A DNA stretch of 64,000 nt from SAR202-VII-2 sp965263165. Its GTDB lineage: Bacteria; Chloroflexota; Dehalococcoidia; Lucifugimonadales; SAR202-VII-2. The first letter of the stretch is position 1. The number at the start of each line of letters is the position of its first letter. The stretch is taken from NCBI GenBank assembly GCA_965263165.1, contig OZ253584.1, positions 1,736,001 through 1,800,000 on the forward strand. The letters are read 5' to 3'. Shown piece by piece: positions 24,655 to 33,591 of the stretch. The position numbers and the translations under genes were made by a program. The notes below the pieces were generated by a model. That model had not been told where the DNA came from. It made no database searches and saw only the letters and a list, made by a program, of their open reading frames with translations.

Positions 24655-24987
24655 GGTCGCTGCGCCGGGGCTGTGGGCTGAGAGCTGAGAGTAGTTCCCA
24701 GACCGGGTGTTGCGCGGCTTCTAGCCCAGGCTTCCCGCGGGCGCCGGGGGTGGCCAGTTGTGCTTGCGCTGGATGCGACCAATAAGATGATTGGGGAGCT
24801 GGCGCGGACAATCTAGCGCATGGCCGACCCGCCTCTGCTGGAAGGAAAGCCGGCCGGCTGGTTCGGAGCCCAGTATGCGAATGCAGTGCCCTCCCATTGA
24901 CGCCGTTCGATCTGCAGTCCCCCTCTAGCCAGAGCAGTAGATGTATGGCAACAGCGATACCGGCTCATATTCGCCCGTTAGGATATT

Positions 24988-27105
24988 CTAGCGTTCGCCC
25001 CACTCCTCCGGGCGCCACCCTGAGGCGTAACGCTGGGCGAGGTTGATCGTGTCCTGCTCCTCTTCCGAAAGGTCCAGGCGCAGATGCGACCGAGCCAGCC
25101 TGTTCACCGCGTCCACGAGCCTCTCTCCGAACGTTTCGATCAAGTCATCCCAAGGAAAACGCTCCTCGACGTGCCCGGTGCTGTAGTGCACATAGCCGAA
25201 GGAGGTGAGCAAGAGGGCGAGGACGAATCGATCGTCGCTGAGGTGTTCGCATAGTCTTGCTGCCAGCCGATCCTTGTCTTCGCCATCACGCCACAGCAGT
25301 GTCTTCGCTGAGAGGGCGAAGATGTCCCACTCGCTCGTGAGCTGTTCCACCGTAGCGGATTCCAAGCGCGCCACGAGTTGATCTTCTAGCACCCTGGCCT
25401 GTTCTTCGCTGACGAGCTTCCGTCCAACAGACTCTCTATGCCCAACTATCTCTACTAGATGAAGCCAACCGGACAGGGAGTCAACCTTCCCCAGAACGTC
25501 GTGCATTTTGTTCATGAGTGCGTCTGGATCCTCGACTCGCCTCACCAATCGAGTGATGACGTAGATTGTCTTGAATCGCGGCGAAAAACCAAAGAAGCTG
25601 CTGGCGTGCTTGCTCTGTCTTGCCATTCGATTCATAAGAACTGGAACAGCCGCCTGCACGGCCTCTACCGGGAAATCTTGTTCGAAGTCAGCAAGGCGAT
25701 CGAGGGCCTCCTCAAAACTTTGATCACCTAAAGCGTCAAGGATGCGCATGAGTTCTTCTTCGTCAGTCAGCGCTTCTACTAAGTCTTGAACGTCACGGGA
25801 TGGAAGCTCGCCGTCGTCAAGCCCGGCTTGCAGATAGATACGAAGCACCTCCTCACAGGCCACACGTCTCTGCTTCCGCCATGTCCCGTTCCAATGTGGA
25901 CCATACGAGCTGCGACCAAGGAATCCTTGCGTTGCCGGGAACAGAATCTCAAAAACGGAATTCAATATCCCGCGCTCGCCCTCTACACGTTTGAGCATCG
26001 CTGACAGTTCTGCCTCAGTCTCCCTGTATCGGTCCTCTTCGGACATCCAATATCGTGATCCTGACATGGAGTGCACCAGGCACTCGGCGTGCGCTTTCAA
26101 TTCATCGAACATCGACGGTCTGAGGATGCGAAGTGCTTCCAGGCCGAGAAGATCAGCCAATGCTATCTCTTGTCCAATCGTGTCGAGGGTTGCGGGGAGC
26201 GAATAGAGATAGCGCTTAACATCTCGAGGGTTGCTAAGAAGAGGCTTGATCACATTGTAAAAGACGCGCGCCCACACGTCCTTTTCCAACTGAGCGAGGT
26301 TGCGACCCCGGGTCAGCTCGTCGATCCATGGCAAGAGCATCCCAGGCAGGGCCGCTTCGCGTACGGCGGGGAGGGCGTAGCTCATTTGAACGATCTTGTC
26401 CAAATACTGTTGGCCCTCTGCCTCGTTCTCATTTGCTCCCAAGCTCTTCGCGACGCGTTGCCTATCGAACGCTAGTAGGAAGACAACATTCGGCAGATCA
26501 GATGTCAGACGGACCAACCGCATTATTTCGCGAGTCTCGCTGGCCTCCAGTCGATCAATGTCATCAATGAGAACAACGACTCTCGAATCGGACGCCGCCA
26601 GAGCCTCTCTAAGATGACCACGCTTGTCATGCAGGCTCGGTGGTTTTGTCCATTGGTCTGTCAGCTTGGCAAATAGCTTGGCGGCCCAGGTGGTGCCAGT
26701 AACGGGACTCAGGGGTGCCAAAGACTGTCCCAGACTGAAGAGCGCCTTTGCCACATCCTTCAGTCTTTCAGATTGACCTTGACCGAGCTGGATGCTCAGT
26801 TCGCGGAAGAACCGCCTCACGAGATCGTCTGCACCACCGAAAAGCCAGGGATTGAAGCGCAGAACAGCCGTGGTGCTCACATCATCCACGAGTGTTTCCA
26901 CGACCATATTGAGAACCGAAGTCTTACCCGATCCCCACTGACCCACGACGGCGATAGTGAAGCCATGCTCAGCGGGGACGGCACGTACTTGCCGAGCTAT
27001 CGCCTCGGCAAAGGACCGCCTCCCTAGACGGTCTTGCTCGCGACTCTCAATGGGTCGGTCAGCGTCGAAGTATTTTGTGGTGGAAGAACTCTGATTGCTG
27101 TTCAC
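24988..27105 (-). CDS. KAP family P-loop NTPase
   Basis: A 705-residue KAP NTPase. Walker A is VVGQWGSGKTSVLNM near residue 55, with FNPWLFGGADDL after it, as typical of KAP proteins. Walker B is VVVLIDDIDRLEASE near residue 180, followed by NVVFLLAFDRQRVAKSL. The C-terminal half is helical with no known domain, and no membrane insertion is obvious in the N-terminal domain. The gene is visibly more AT-rich than the surroundings and stands beside transposon remains, so it was probably acquired. KAP NTPases occur in some phage-defence loci; no partner is adjacent. Confidence 0.85.
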   Translation of the reverse strand: MNSNQSSSTTKYFDADRPIESREQDRLGRRSFAEAIARQVRAVPAEHGFTIAVVGQWGSGKTSVLNMVVETLVDDVSTTAVLRFNPWLFGGADDLVRRFFRELSIQLGQGQSERLKDVAKALFSLGQSLAPLSPVTGTTWAAKLFAKLTDQWTKPPSLHDKRGHLREALAASDSRVVVLIDDIDRLEASETREIMRLVRLTSDLPNVVFLLAFDRQRVAKSLGANENEAEGQQYLDKIVQMSYALPAVREAALPGMLLPWIDELTRGRNLAQLEKDVWARVFYNVIKPLLSNPRDVKRYLYSLPATLDTIGQEIALADLLGLEALRILRPSMFDELKAHAECLVHSMSGSRYWMSEEDRYRETEAELSAMLKRVEGERGILNSVFEILFPATQGFLGRSSYGPHWNGTWRKQRRVACEEVLRIYLQAGLDDGELPSRDVQDLVEALTDEEELMRILDALGDQSFEEALDRLADFEQDFPVEAVQAAVPVLMNRMARQSKHASSFFGFSPRFKTIYVITRLVRRVEDPDALMNKMHDVLGKVDSLSGWLHLVEIVGHRESVGRKLVSEEQARVLEDQLVARLESATVEQLTSEWDIFALSAKTLLWRDGEDKDRLAARLCEHLSDDRFVLALLLTSFGYVHYSTGHVEERFPWDDLIETFGERLVDAVNRLARSHLRLDLSEEEQDTINLAQRYASGWRPEEWGER

Positions 27106-27194
27106 TTCAAACTTTCCATACTCTTTGCCCCACCAGACTTGACGAAATCAAGAACTTTCAGCATTAGGTTCGTGCTGGACTTTTAGTCAGGCCC

Positions 27195-27617
27195 TAGTGC
27201 TGCCCTACTGGGAGAGCTCCTCAGGAGCAGCGACATCATCGCCCAGATGCCGCTCCTTTCAGAGGAGCGGGTCTATCCCAATGAGCAGGCGCTCATCGAC
27301 TTGGTGGCCACCGAGCGGGTGGAGAGACGCCGGGCGCGGGCCTACTCCACCCACGCCTGTGCCATGGACATCACCGAGAGGATAGACGACATCATCACCG
27401 ACACGGTTCCCGCGTGTCGGTGATGATGGCCGAGGCGGTGTCCCGGAGTGGCGAGAGGCGTCGGTGGCCGATAGGGTTAAGAAGGGCATCGACATGCCTA
27501 TCTGCTATCCCAGGTTGGTTCAGACCGGCCTCCACCAGACCGACTTCCCGACCCTCTGCTGCTTTGAAACAGACAGGCTCAGGATGGGCGGTGTCGTGCG
27601 CCATACCCAACACACGT
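27195..27617 (+). pseudogene. Remnant of an unrecognised protein-coding gene, frameshifted
   Basis: One frame (27195-27422) reads IIAQMPLLSEERVYPNEQAL, then ITERIDDIITDTVP. After a frame change it continues VADRVKKGIDMPICYPRLVQ, then FPTLCCFETDRLRMGG, to a stop near 27617. The composition is protein-like in both pieces, but neither has a start or a recognised family. It is bounded downstream by the IS1380 element, which suggests a gene broken by insertion and decay. Confidence 0.4.
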
Positions 27618-27670
27618 TAGCCTGAATCCACCGAAGGAGGACGTGTGGGCAGTCTCGTGAAGAAGGAAGA

Positions 27671-27737
27671 GGGTGCTCCTTTGCTTCTGGGATAATGGTT
27701 TTGGACCACAAAACCAACCCAACAACAAGGAGCACCC
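27671..27737 (+). promoter_or_regulatory. Inverted repeat sequestering the transposase ribosome-binding site
   Basis: GGGTGCTCCTT (27671-27681) is the exact complement of AAGGAGCACCC (27727-27737), and the second arm contains the AAGGAG that precedes the transposase ATG at 27743. GATAAT at 27691-27696 is a possible -10 inside the loop. Transcripts entering from outside would form the hairpin and hide the ribosome-binding site, while transcripts from the internal promoter would lack the first arm. Such read-through protection is known for several insertion sequences. Confidence 0.6.
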
Positions 27738-27742
27738 AATAG

Positions 27743-29068
27743 ATGCTACCACGCAACCATCCCGACCGTATCCGTATCGCCTTCGACGACCTCCGCCTCG
27801 TGGCCAATGCCGGGCTGATTCTTCCGGCCACGCTCTCCCAGCATCTCGGTCTGCCCGAACTCGTCGACACCCACCTCGACCTCGGCGATGCCCCGGGCCG
27901 GGCGAACACGGGCGACAAGATGATGACGCTGGTCGCCTCCGCGCTTGCGGGCGGTGACTGCATCGACGACGCCGATGCGTTGCGCTCCGGCGGAACGGCC
28001 CGCGTTCTCGGTTGCGCACTCAAGGCCCCATCCACCCTCGGCACGTTCCTGCGCAGCTTCAGGTGGGGCCATGTCCGCCAGCTTGACCGGGTGAGCCGCG
28101 AGTTGCTCAAACGCGCATGGGAGGCTGGGGCCGGACCCGGCGACACACCATTCACCATTGACCTCGATTCGACCATCTGCGAAACCTACGGCCTAGACAA
28201 GGAAGGCGCCCGCCACCACGGCTATACCGGCACTCGCGGCTATCACCCGCTGCTCGCTATCGCCGCTGGCGCCGGCGACGTGCTGATGTCCCGGCTGCGC
28301 GAAGGACGCGCCAACACCGCTCGCGGAGCCGCCCACTTCCTGCGCGAGACGGTGGGGCGGGTGCGCTATGCGGGAGCCAGGGGCCAACTCACGATGCGGG
28401 CCGACAGCGGCTTCTATACCCACGCGGTCGTCGCCCTCTGCCGCGAGATGAACGTCCGTTTCTCCATCACGGTCCGCCAGCACCCGAACCTGCGGAACCT
28501 GATCGAGGCGATACCTGAGCAGGACTGGACGCCGATCCCTTATGGGATGGACGGCGCAGCCGATGTTGCCGAGACGGCTTACACCCCGTTCCAGTCCAAG
28601 CCGGACGCCGCTCCCGTGCGGCTCATCGTCCGGCGCGTGAAGCCGACGCCCCGTTCCCAGCTGGCCCTCCTCGTCAACTACAGCTATCACGGCTTCATCA
28701 CCGACTGCGATGGACAGACACTCGAACTGGAGGCTGGCCATCGGCGTCACGCTGAGGTCGAGAATGCGATCCGAGACCTCAAGTACGGTGTCGGGCTCAA
28801 CCACATGCCCTCCGGCCGCTTCGCCGCCAACGGCGCATGGCTCGCAGTCCAGGTGATCGCGCACAACCTCGCCCGCTGGACGGCGCGGCTCAGCCTCGGT
28901 GAGCAGACAGTGACCACCAAGACGCTTCGCCGGCGGTTCTTCGCTCTCGCAGGGCGGCTCACCCGCTCTGCTCGTCGGTTGGTCCTGCATCTTCCGGCGG
29001 GTTGGCCATGGGAGGGCAAGATCCGTCGCGCCCTCGCCCGGCTCCGGGCGATTCCACATCCGGTCTGA
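27743..29068 (+). CDS. IS1380-family transposase
   Basis: A 441-residue DDE transposase of the IS1380 family. The first catalytic Asp is in FTIDLDSTICETYG, the second in LTMRADSGFYTHA, and the Glu region is RHAEVENAIRDLKYGVGLNHMPS. The frame is complete with AAGGAG upstream. I could not define the outer terminal inverted repeats or target duplication, so the element boundary is open; downstream sequence up to about 29250 has no gene. Confidence 0.9.
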   Translation: MLPRNHPDRIRIAFDDLRLVANAGLILPATLSQHLGLPELVDTHLDLGDAPGRANTGDKMMTLVASALAGGDCIDDADALRSGGTARVLGCALKAPSTLGTFLRSFRWGHVRQLDRVSRELLKRAWEAGAGPGDTPFTIDLDSTICETYGLDKEGARHHGYTGTRGYHPLLAIAAGAGDVLMSRLREGRANTARGAAHFLRETVGRVRYAGARGQLTMRADSGFYTHAVVALCREMNVRFSITVRQHPNLRNLIEAIPEQDWTPIPYGMDGAADVAETAYTPFQSKPDAAPVRLIVRRVKPTPRSQLALLVNYSYHGFITDCDGQTLELEAGHRRHAEVENAIRDLKYGVGLNHMPSGRFAANGAWLAVQVIAHNLARWTARLSLGEQTVTTKTLRRRFFALAGRLTRSARRLVLHLPAGWPWEGKIRRALARLRAIPHPV

Positions 29069-29456
29069 TGACACCGTCTGCAACTGACCCACCGACCAGC
29101 CAACCGAACGCCCCCCCGCAAACTCGCGCCAACCCCGTTCGCGAGTGGCTCTTGCTGCGTCCGCTCCCAGCATCTCGATCCGCGCAGTGCCTTCAGACCG
29201 CCGCCCCCGCCCCGGGGCGCCGACTGAAGACGCTTTGGCTCACCTATCTATAGGAATCGAGCCCCCACAGTCGCGTCCGTATGCCCCGCATTCCCCGATC
29301 CGATACCCCAACCCTCTTTCGGTGGATTCGGGGTTAGGAACACCGCTTTCGGTATTCCCGGGTTGTGTTGGCTATTGCGCATGGGGCGCCCGCTCAACCC
29401 CGCGGAAGCCGACATACCAACACATATTTGGGAGTGGCGAAACGGGTGTCTCAGCA
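29069..29456. other. Gene-free stretch downstream of the IS1380 transposase
   Basis: No protein-like frame. It contains TGTTGGCTATTGCGCATGGG near 29368. A near copy, TGTTGGCTATGGCGCATGG, lies near 30365 after the LRR gene, so the two flank that gene as short direct repeats. Confidence 0.4.
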
Positions 29457-29486
29457 TTGACACCCATAGATACTCCGCTATATTAT
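29457..29486 (+). promoter_or_regulatory. Promoter of the LRR lipoprotein gene
   Basis: TTGACA (29457-29462), 18-bp spacer, TATTAT (29481-29486). Transcription would begin near 29493, six bases before the GTG at 29499, which favours that GTG as a nearly leaderless start. Confidence 0.6.
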
Positions 29487-29498
29487 CTGTATGAATCT

Positions 29499-30305
29499 GT
29501 GGATATATGGCGCTGGTCAAGAACGAGAGGGAAAGAAATTACCCGTACACGCACGACAAGATATGTGACCCTGTTGAGCGTTGTCCTTGCGCTGGCCCTT
29601 ACGGCGGCGCTCGCGGCCTGCGGCTCTGACGAGCCGTCCGGCGGGACCACGTCCACTGCCACCGATGCGGCCGCGACAGCGCCGCCCGCGGCCTCCGGCT
29701 CCGCCGAAACGGACCGGGAAGCCCTGGTTGCCCTCTACAACGCAACGGACGGTGAGAACTGGAGGAACAACGACAACTGGCTGAGCGACGCTCCCCTCGG
29801 CGAATGGCACGGGGTCACCACCAACGACGACGGGCGCGTTACAGATCTGCGCCGCGGCGGCAGCGAGTTGAGCGGGGAGATACCGCCGGAGCTGGGCAAC
29901 CTCTCCAACCTGAGAATCCTGTACCTCTACAACAACGACTTGAGCGGGGAGATACCGCCGGAGCTGGGCAGCCTCTCCAACCTGGAAGAGCTGTACCTCA
30001 AAGGCAACGGCTTGAGCGGGGAGATACCGCCGGAGTTGGGCAGCCTCTCCAATGTGTGGTACCTGAGCCTCGGCGTCAACGAGTTGAGCGGGGAGATACC
30101 GGCGGAGCTGGGTAGCCTCTCCAACCTTGAATTGCTGGATCTCTACAAGAACGAGTTGAGCGGGGAGATACCGCCGGAGCTGGGCAGCCTCTCCAACCTG
30201 ACACACCTGCACCTCAGCGACAATGCCTTGAGCGGGTGCGTGCCAGGTAGCCTGGAAGGCCAGTTGAACATCTCTTCTAGCCTTGGCAACCTGCCCTTCT
30301 GCTGA
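29499..30305 (+). CDS. Leucine-rich-repeat lipoprotein
   Basis: A 268-residue secreted lipoprotein: an Arg/Thr-rich N-region, hydrophobic core VTLLSVVLALALTAALAAC with a lipobox Cys, a Ser/Thr/Ala linker, then DREALVALYNATDGENWRNN. This last is the usual cap of bacterial proteins with plant-type LRRs. Six 24-residue registers of LSGEIPPELGSLSNLxxLxLxxN follow. At DNA level they begin TTGAGCGGGG at 29868, 29940, 30012, 30084, 30156 and 30228, exactly 72 bp apart. The start is uncertain: GTG at 29499, or ATT at 29538 preceded by GAGGGAAAG. Probably a surface binding protein; repeat number may vary. Confidence 0.75.
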   Translation: MDIWRWSRTRGKEITRTRTTRYVTLLSVVLALALTAALAACGSDEPSGGTTSTATDAAATAPPAASGSAETDREALVALYNATDGENWRNNDNWLSDAPLGEWHGVTTNDDGRVTDLRRGGSELSGEIPPELGNLSNLRILYLYNNDLSGEIPPELGSLSNLEELYLKGNGLSGEIPPELGSLSNVWYLSLGVNELSGEIPAELGSLSNLELLDLYKNELSGEIPPELGSLSNLTHLHLSDNALSGCVPGSLEGQLNISSSLGNLPFC

Positions 30306-30547
30306 AGCCACGCGCCCTCTGCCGGGGACGGACGGCATTTCGTCTAGGAGGCGCTCCCAGCGCGTGTTGGCTATGGCGCATGGCGCTGCCGAGCAACGGG
30401 GTATCAGCCTCTCCCTTCGTCGGCCTCCCGGTTGACGGCGGTCTGACCGCTCCTTGGCCTAGGAGAACGGCGTCCGCTGCCTTCCCACACACCGGCACTG
30501 ACACGTGACGGCTGACCACCGCGCCTCTTCTCTGCTACGCTCGACAC

Positions 30548-32252
30548 ATGGCACCTTCCGACCAACGGCTACTTGATTCCCTCAGCCGGACGCCCATCGT
30601 CGATTCGGCGGAGTTGGCCCTCATTCTCGGCGAGCCGCATGCCACGGTCCACCGTGCCCTGGCCGACCTGCTGGCCGACGGCATCGTTGGGAGGGTCAGC
30701 CACGGCACCGCCCACCTGCCGTCGAGCCAGAGATACCACCCCTGACGGCCAACGGCATCAGACAGGCCACGGGAGTCCTCGGCTTTGAGACACCCTCGGA
30801 CTTCGTGCGGGCCTACCCCGCGTCCAGGGAGTGGCTGACGCTGCTAATTCGTCGGATGGACGCAGTGGCCGTCTTGCCGCCTCACTCTCCCCAGGCATCG
30901 ACGGGCTCCGGTCGCACGTGGAGCTCCACCGCAGGGTGCGCCTCGACGCAACCATCACCCTGCACGACGGCCGCGGCTTCGGCGTGGTGCGTCAGGGTCT
31001 GGCCCTGCGGCGCCGGTCTCTCTACGACCGGCTGAGAGCCATAGCGGAGTACGACTACACGCGCCGCCCTGATACAGTCCTGATTCTGGTTCCGAGCGTT
31101 TGGGAGGAGAGATTGACGACGAGGTTCTGCGAAGACCGGACCATCCGTGACTGCTACGTTGCCGTGGAATCCAGGGACGCGCTGGAAAGACGGGGCCTTC
31201 GCCTCTGGTGTTGCACCTCGTGGGTGATCGGAAGCAGGTTTTTCACACTGGAGGGCGTGGTCTCCCGCGCCAGCCTCGGCGGAGGGCCTCGCACTCAGTC
31301 GCCGGAGCGGAAGCGGGCATCGATACCCCGTCCTGAGCGGATGGCGCAGGCTGCGCTGGCCTTCGGCATCAGCCCTTCGGAGAAGCGGACGCTCGACCTC
31401 GTGACCGACCATCCGATGATCCCCCGTGAGCATCTGGCCCTCTGGCTCGGCGTCTCCGAGGGACGGGTCAGTCAGATGATGCGCAACCTCGTCGATACAT
31501 GGGGCCTGGTCGAACAGAGAGGCAAACGCGGAGACACCCGCTACACCCTGTCCGCCGAGGGCATACGCTACGTCACTCACAGGGACCGCGCTCAGCTCCC
31601 CACCACTCGGGGCATCTGGAGCACCGCCCTCACCACCGACAAACAGGGCCGCAGACGGCACGTGGGCCACCGCATCGAGACGTGGGCGAGGCAGACGAAG
31701 CACGCCGACGGCATCACGTGGTTCCTGTCGAAGCTGGAGGCCGAGACCAGGGCCGACCCCGACAGCGAGCTGGTGTGGTCCGTCCCCACCGCCAGGTCCG
31801 ACCGGGCCTACAACTGGGGCGAGTCGGCCATCGCCCCCGACGCCGTGGGGGAATTGATCACCGGCGGCATCCACATCCCCTTCTACTTCGAGTACGAGCT
31901 ACGCGCCCGTCACCCCAAGGGAGTCATCGCCCGCCTTAGTCCATACAAAAGCTACTACTGGTCGAACGCGCCAAAGGACGACCAGCCGCCGTACCCCGTC
32001 ACCCTGTTCGTCGTGGATACCGAGGAGGTCGAGGATACCTACGTGCGCACCGCCGCCAACATGAGCCGTATGTCCCTGCCCATCCTCGTGTCGTGCATAC
32101 CCGTTCTGTCAGACACAGGGACACTCGGACGGTCGTGGCGTCCACTGTGGGAGCCGGAGTCCCCGAGACTGCCCCTGTCCGGGCTGAGAGCCTACCAATG
32201 GGACTCACTCTACCACCGGATGCGTCAGAGTCCTGTAGGGGGGGATAGATAG
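30548..32252 (+). pseudogene. Replication-relaxation family protein, interrupted by two frameshifts
   Basis: Three consecutive frames give one recognisable protein: an N-terminal winged helix (LDSLSRTPIVDSAELALILG), then TANGIRQATGVLGFETPSDF and VRAYPASREWLTLLIRRMDA. The remainder follows from about 30880 (RLAASLSPGIDGLRSHVELH, then TLHDGRGFGVVRQGLALRRR) to 32252. The frame changes fall near 30740 and 30878. A second winged-helix segment, MIPREHLALWLGVSEGRVSQ, is present. The family occurs on actinobacterial and related plasmids and integrative elements. Sequencing error is possible, but two shifts within 140 bp make decay plausible. Confidence 0.65.
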
Positions 32253-32381
32253 CGACGATACGTCCCTATCTCCCCTCAATGCTGGCTGGGGGGTACAAAA
32301 TGGCACAACCGGGCCGATTTCCGGGGTCCACAGACCCCCAAATCACCCCTGTTTTAGCTACCAAATGGGGTTGACGTGTCG

Positions 32382-32395
32382 CCTGACCGGTCAGG
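32382..32395. promoter_or_regulatory. 14-bp perfect palindrome, candidate operator
   Basis: CCTGACCGGTCAGG lies just upstream of TAAAAT (32417-32422, possible -10) and about 100 bp before the HTH gene at 32497. The string GTACAAAATGG occurs beside it and again near 32297. Candidate autoregulatory site by position only. Confidence 0.4.
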
Positions 32396-32496
32396 GTACA
32401 AAATGGGATACCATGCTAAAATAACTAGCGAGTCTGATGACAACTTGATTGCACTTTGGGAACTCTGACGTGTCAGCCGATAGGGAGGGAGAAACG

Positions 32497-32958
32497 ATGG
32501 ATGAGCCCGTCCGCTGGGTGACGAAGGCGGAGGCTGCTGAGGAACTGGAGGTCTCCCTCTCGACCCTGGACCGGAAGATCAGGCAGGGAGAGGTGGAGGT
32601 CCGCAGGGAGGGCCGCCGGGTGTTCGTGCGGATGGCGGGGGAGTACATCACCGACGAGGAGCTGCTGCGCCGGGCCGTCGCCAGGGAGCATGAGCTTGAG
32701 CGGACCGTGCGGGAGTTGGAGCAGCAGGCGTCCGAGTTGAACCTTCGGGCATCCGAGTTGGAGCGGGAGCGAGACGAGGCCAGGGAGTCCGCAGCCACGG
32801 CCAGACGGCCGTACCTGGAGCTTGAGATGCAGCACCGGAGGGAGGTCGCCGCGCACAAGGCGACGAAGGGCGTGCTCAACGTCGTCCACGTGATCGCCCT
32901 GGTGCTGCTCGTGCTGTTGATCGGCAGCGTTCTCCTGTGGTGGTTCGTGCTGAGGTAG
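32497..32958 (+). CDS. HTH-coiled-coil protein with C-terminal membrane anchor
   Basis: A 153-residue protein starting MDEPVRWVTKAEAAEELEVS, with GGGAGGGAG upstream; an earlier in-frame ATG lacks one. Residues 8-50 form an excisionase/MerR-like helix-turn-helix (KAEAAEELEVSLSTLDRKIR, then RREGRRVFVR). Residues about 60-120 are a charged coiled coil (RELEQQASELNLRASELERE). The last 25 residues are a transmembrane helix (VIALVLLVLLIGSVLLWWFV). A DNA-binding domain tethered to the membrane is unusual and could link element DNA to the membrane. In plasmid-like context with replication-relaxation and recombinase genes. Confidence 0.65.
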   Translation: MDEPVRWVTKAEAAEELEVSLSTLDRKIRQGEVEVRREGRRVFVRMAGEYITDEELLRRAVAREHELERTVRELEQQASELNLRASELERERDEARESAATARRPYLELEMQHRREVAAHKATKGVLNVVHVIALVLLVLLIGSVLLWWFVLR

Positions 32959-33361
32959 AGGAAGCGTTGCCGGCCCGTCACCCCGGTCTCCATCTCCGTC
33001 TTCAAGGGACGTAACGCACCCCCACTTCAATCGCCTTTTCCGGGGCCTAATGTCATTGGGACCTTGCTCCAACCGGACCGCTGATGTCATTCCCCACGTT
33101 TGGCGATGTCATTACAGTCCGGAACGCACCCTTTCTAAAAGTGTTCACTGCTTACGTCCTGTAGAGGGGCGATTTACCCCTGTTTCAGCTACGAAATCAC
33201 AACTCTTGGCGCTCAGTTACAAAACTGAAACTCCTGTACACCCCCACTACTGCGTGGACGCTCCCCGTTTTGGCGGACCTCATAGGGGCGCGCACGTGTG
33301 CGGGGTGTTATGAGGGCCCTTCCCTCGGGGGGGCTGTGGGTGTGCCCGCAAGGACAACACG
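32959..33361. other. Gene-free stretch between the HTH gene and hicA
   Basis: No convincing frame. ACCCCTGTTTCAGCTACGAA near 33176 repeats ACCCCTGTTTTAGCTACCAA near 32336, so short direct repeats bracket the HTH/membrane gene. Confidence 0.4.
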
Positions 33362-33394
33362 GGCGTTGACAGCAACGCCGATGTTGTGCATAAT
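33362..33394 (+). promoter_or_regulatory. hicAB promoter and candidate HicB operator
   Basis: TTGACA (33366-33371), 17-bp spacer, CATAAT (33389-33394), nine bases before the hicA ATG. The perfect inverted repeat GGCGTTG-N4-CAACGCC (33362-33379) covers the -35 box, the expected position for repression by the HTH-bearing antitoxin. Confidence 0.65.
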
Positions 33395-33402
33395 GTGAGA
33401 GC

Positions 33403-33591
33403 ATGAACACACGGGAGCTCCGACGCTGGCTGCGGAATCAGGGATGCACCTTCCACACCCACAAGGGCGGAAGCGGACATCTCACCGTCCGGCTCGGAGA
33501 CCGCACCAGCCAGCTTCCGATGCATGGAGGCGGCAAGGAGTTGGGCCGAGGGCTCGTAGCGAAGATCAAGAAAGACCTGGGGTTGGACTGA
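33403..33591 (+). CDS. hicA: HicA family toxin
   Basis: A 62-residue double-stranded-RNA-binding-fold mRNA interferase. Family features are NQGCTFHTHKGGSGHLTV, with the catalytic His-containing strand, LPMHGGGKELGRGLVAKIKK and a Leu-rich C-terminus. The usual KGSHH is KGGSGH here, with the last His kept. It overlaps the hicB start by one base (TGATG), so the two are translationally coupled. Part of a stabilisation module in the mobile region. Confidence 0.85.
   Translation: MNTRELRRWLRNQGCTFHTHKGGSGHLTVRLGDRTSQLPMHGGGKELGRGLVAKIKKDLGLD

Noticed and set aside
32291..32410. GTACAAAATGG repeats as plasmid iterons or a replication origin
   Set aside because: Only two clear copies, no Rep gene and no DnaA boxes recognised; kept only as possible regulatory motifs.
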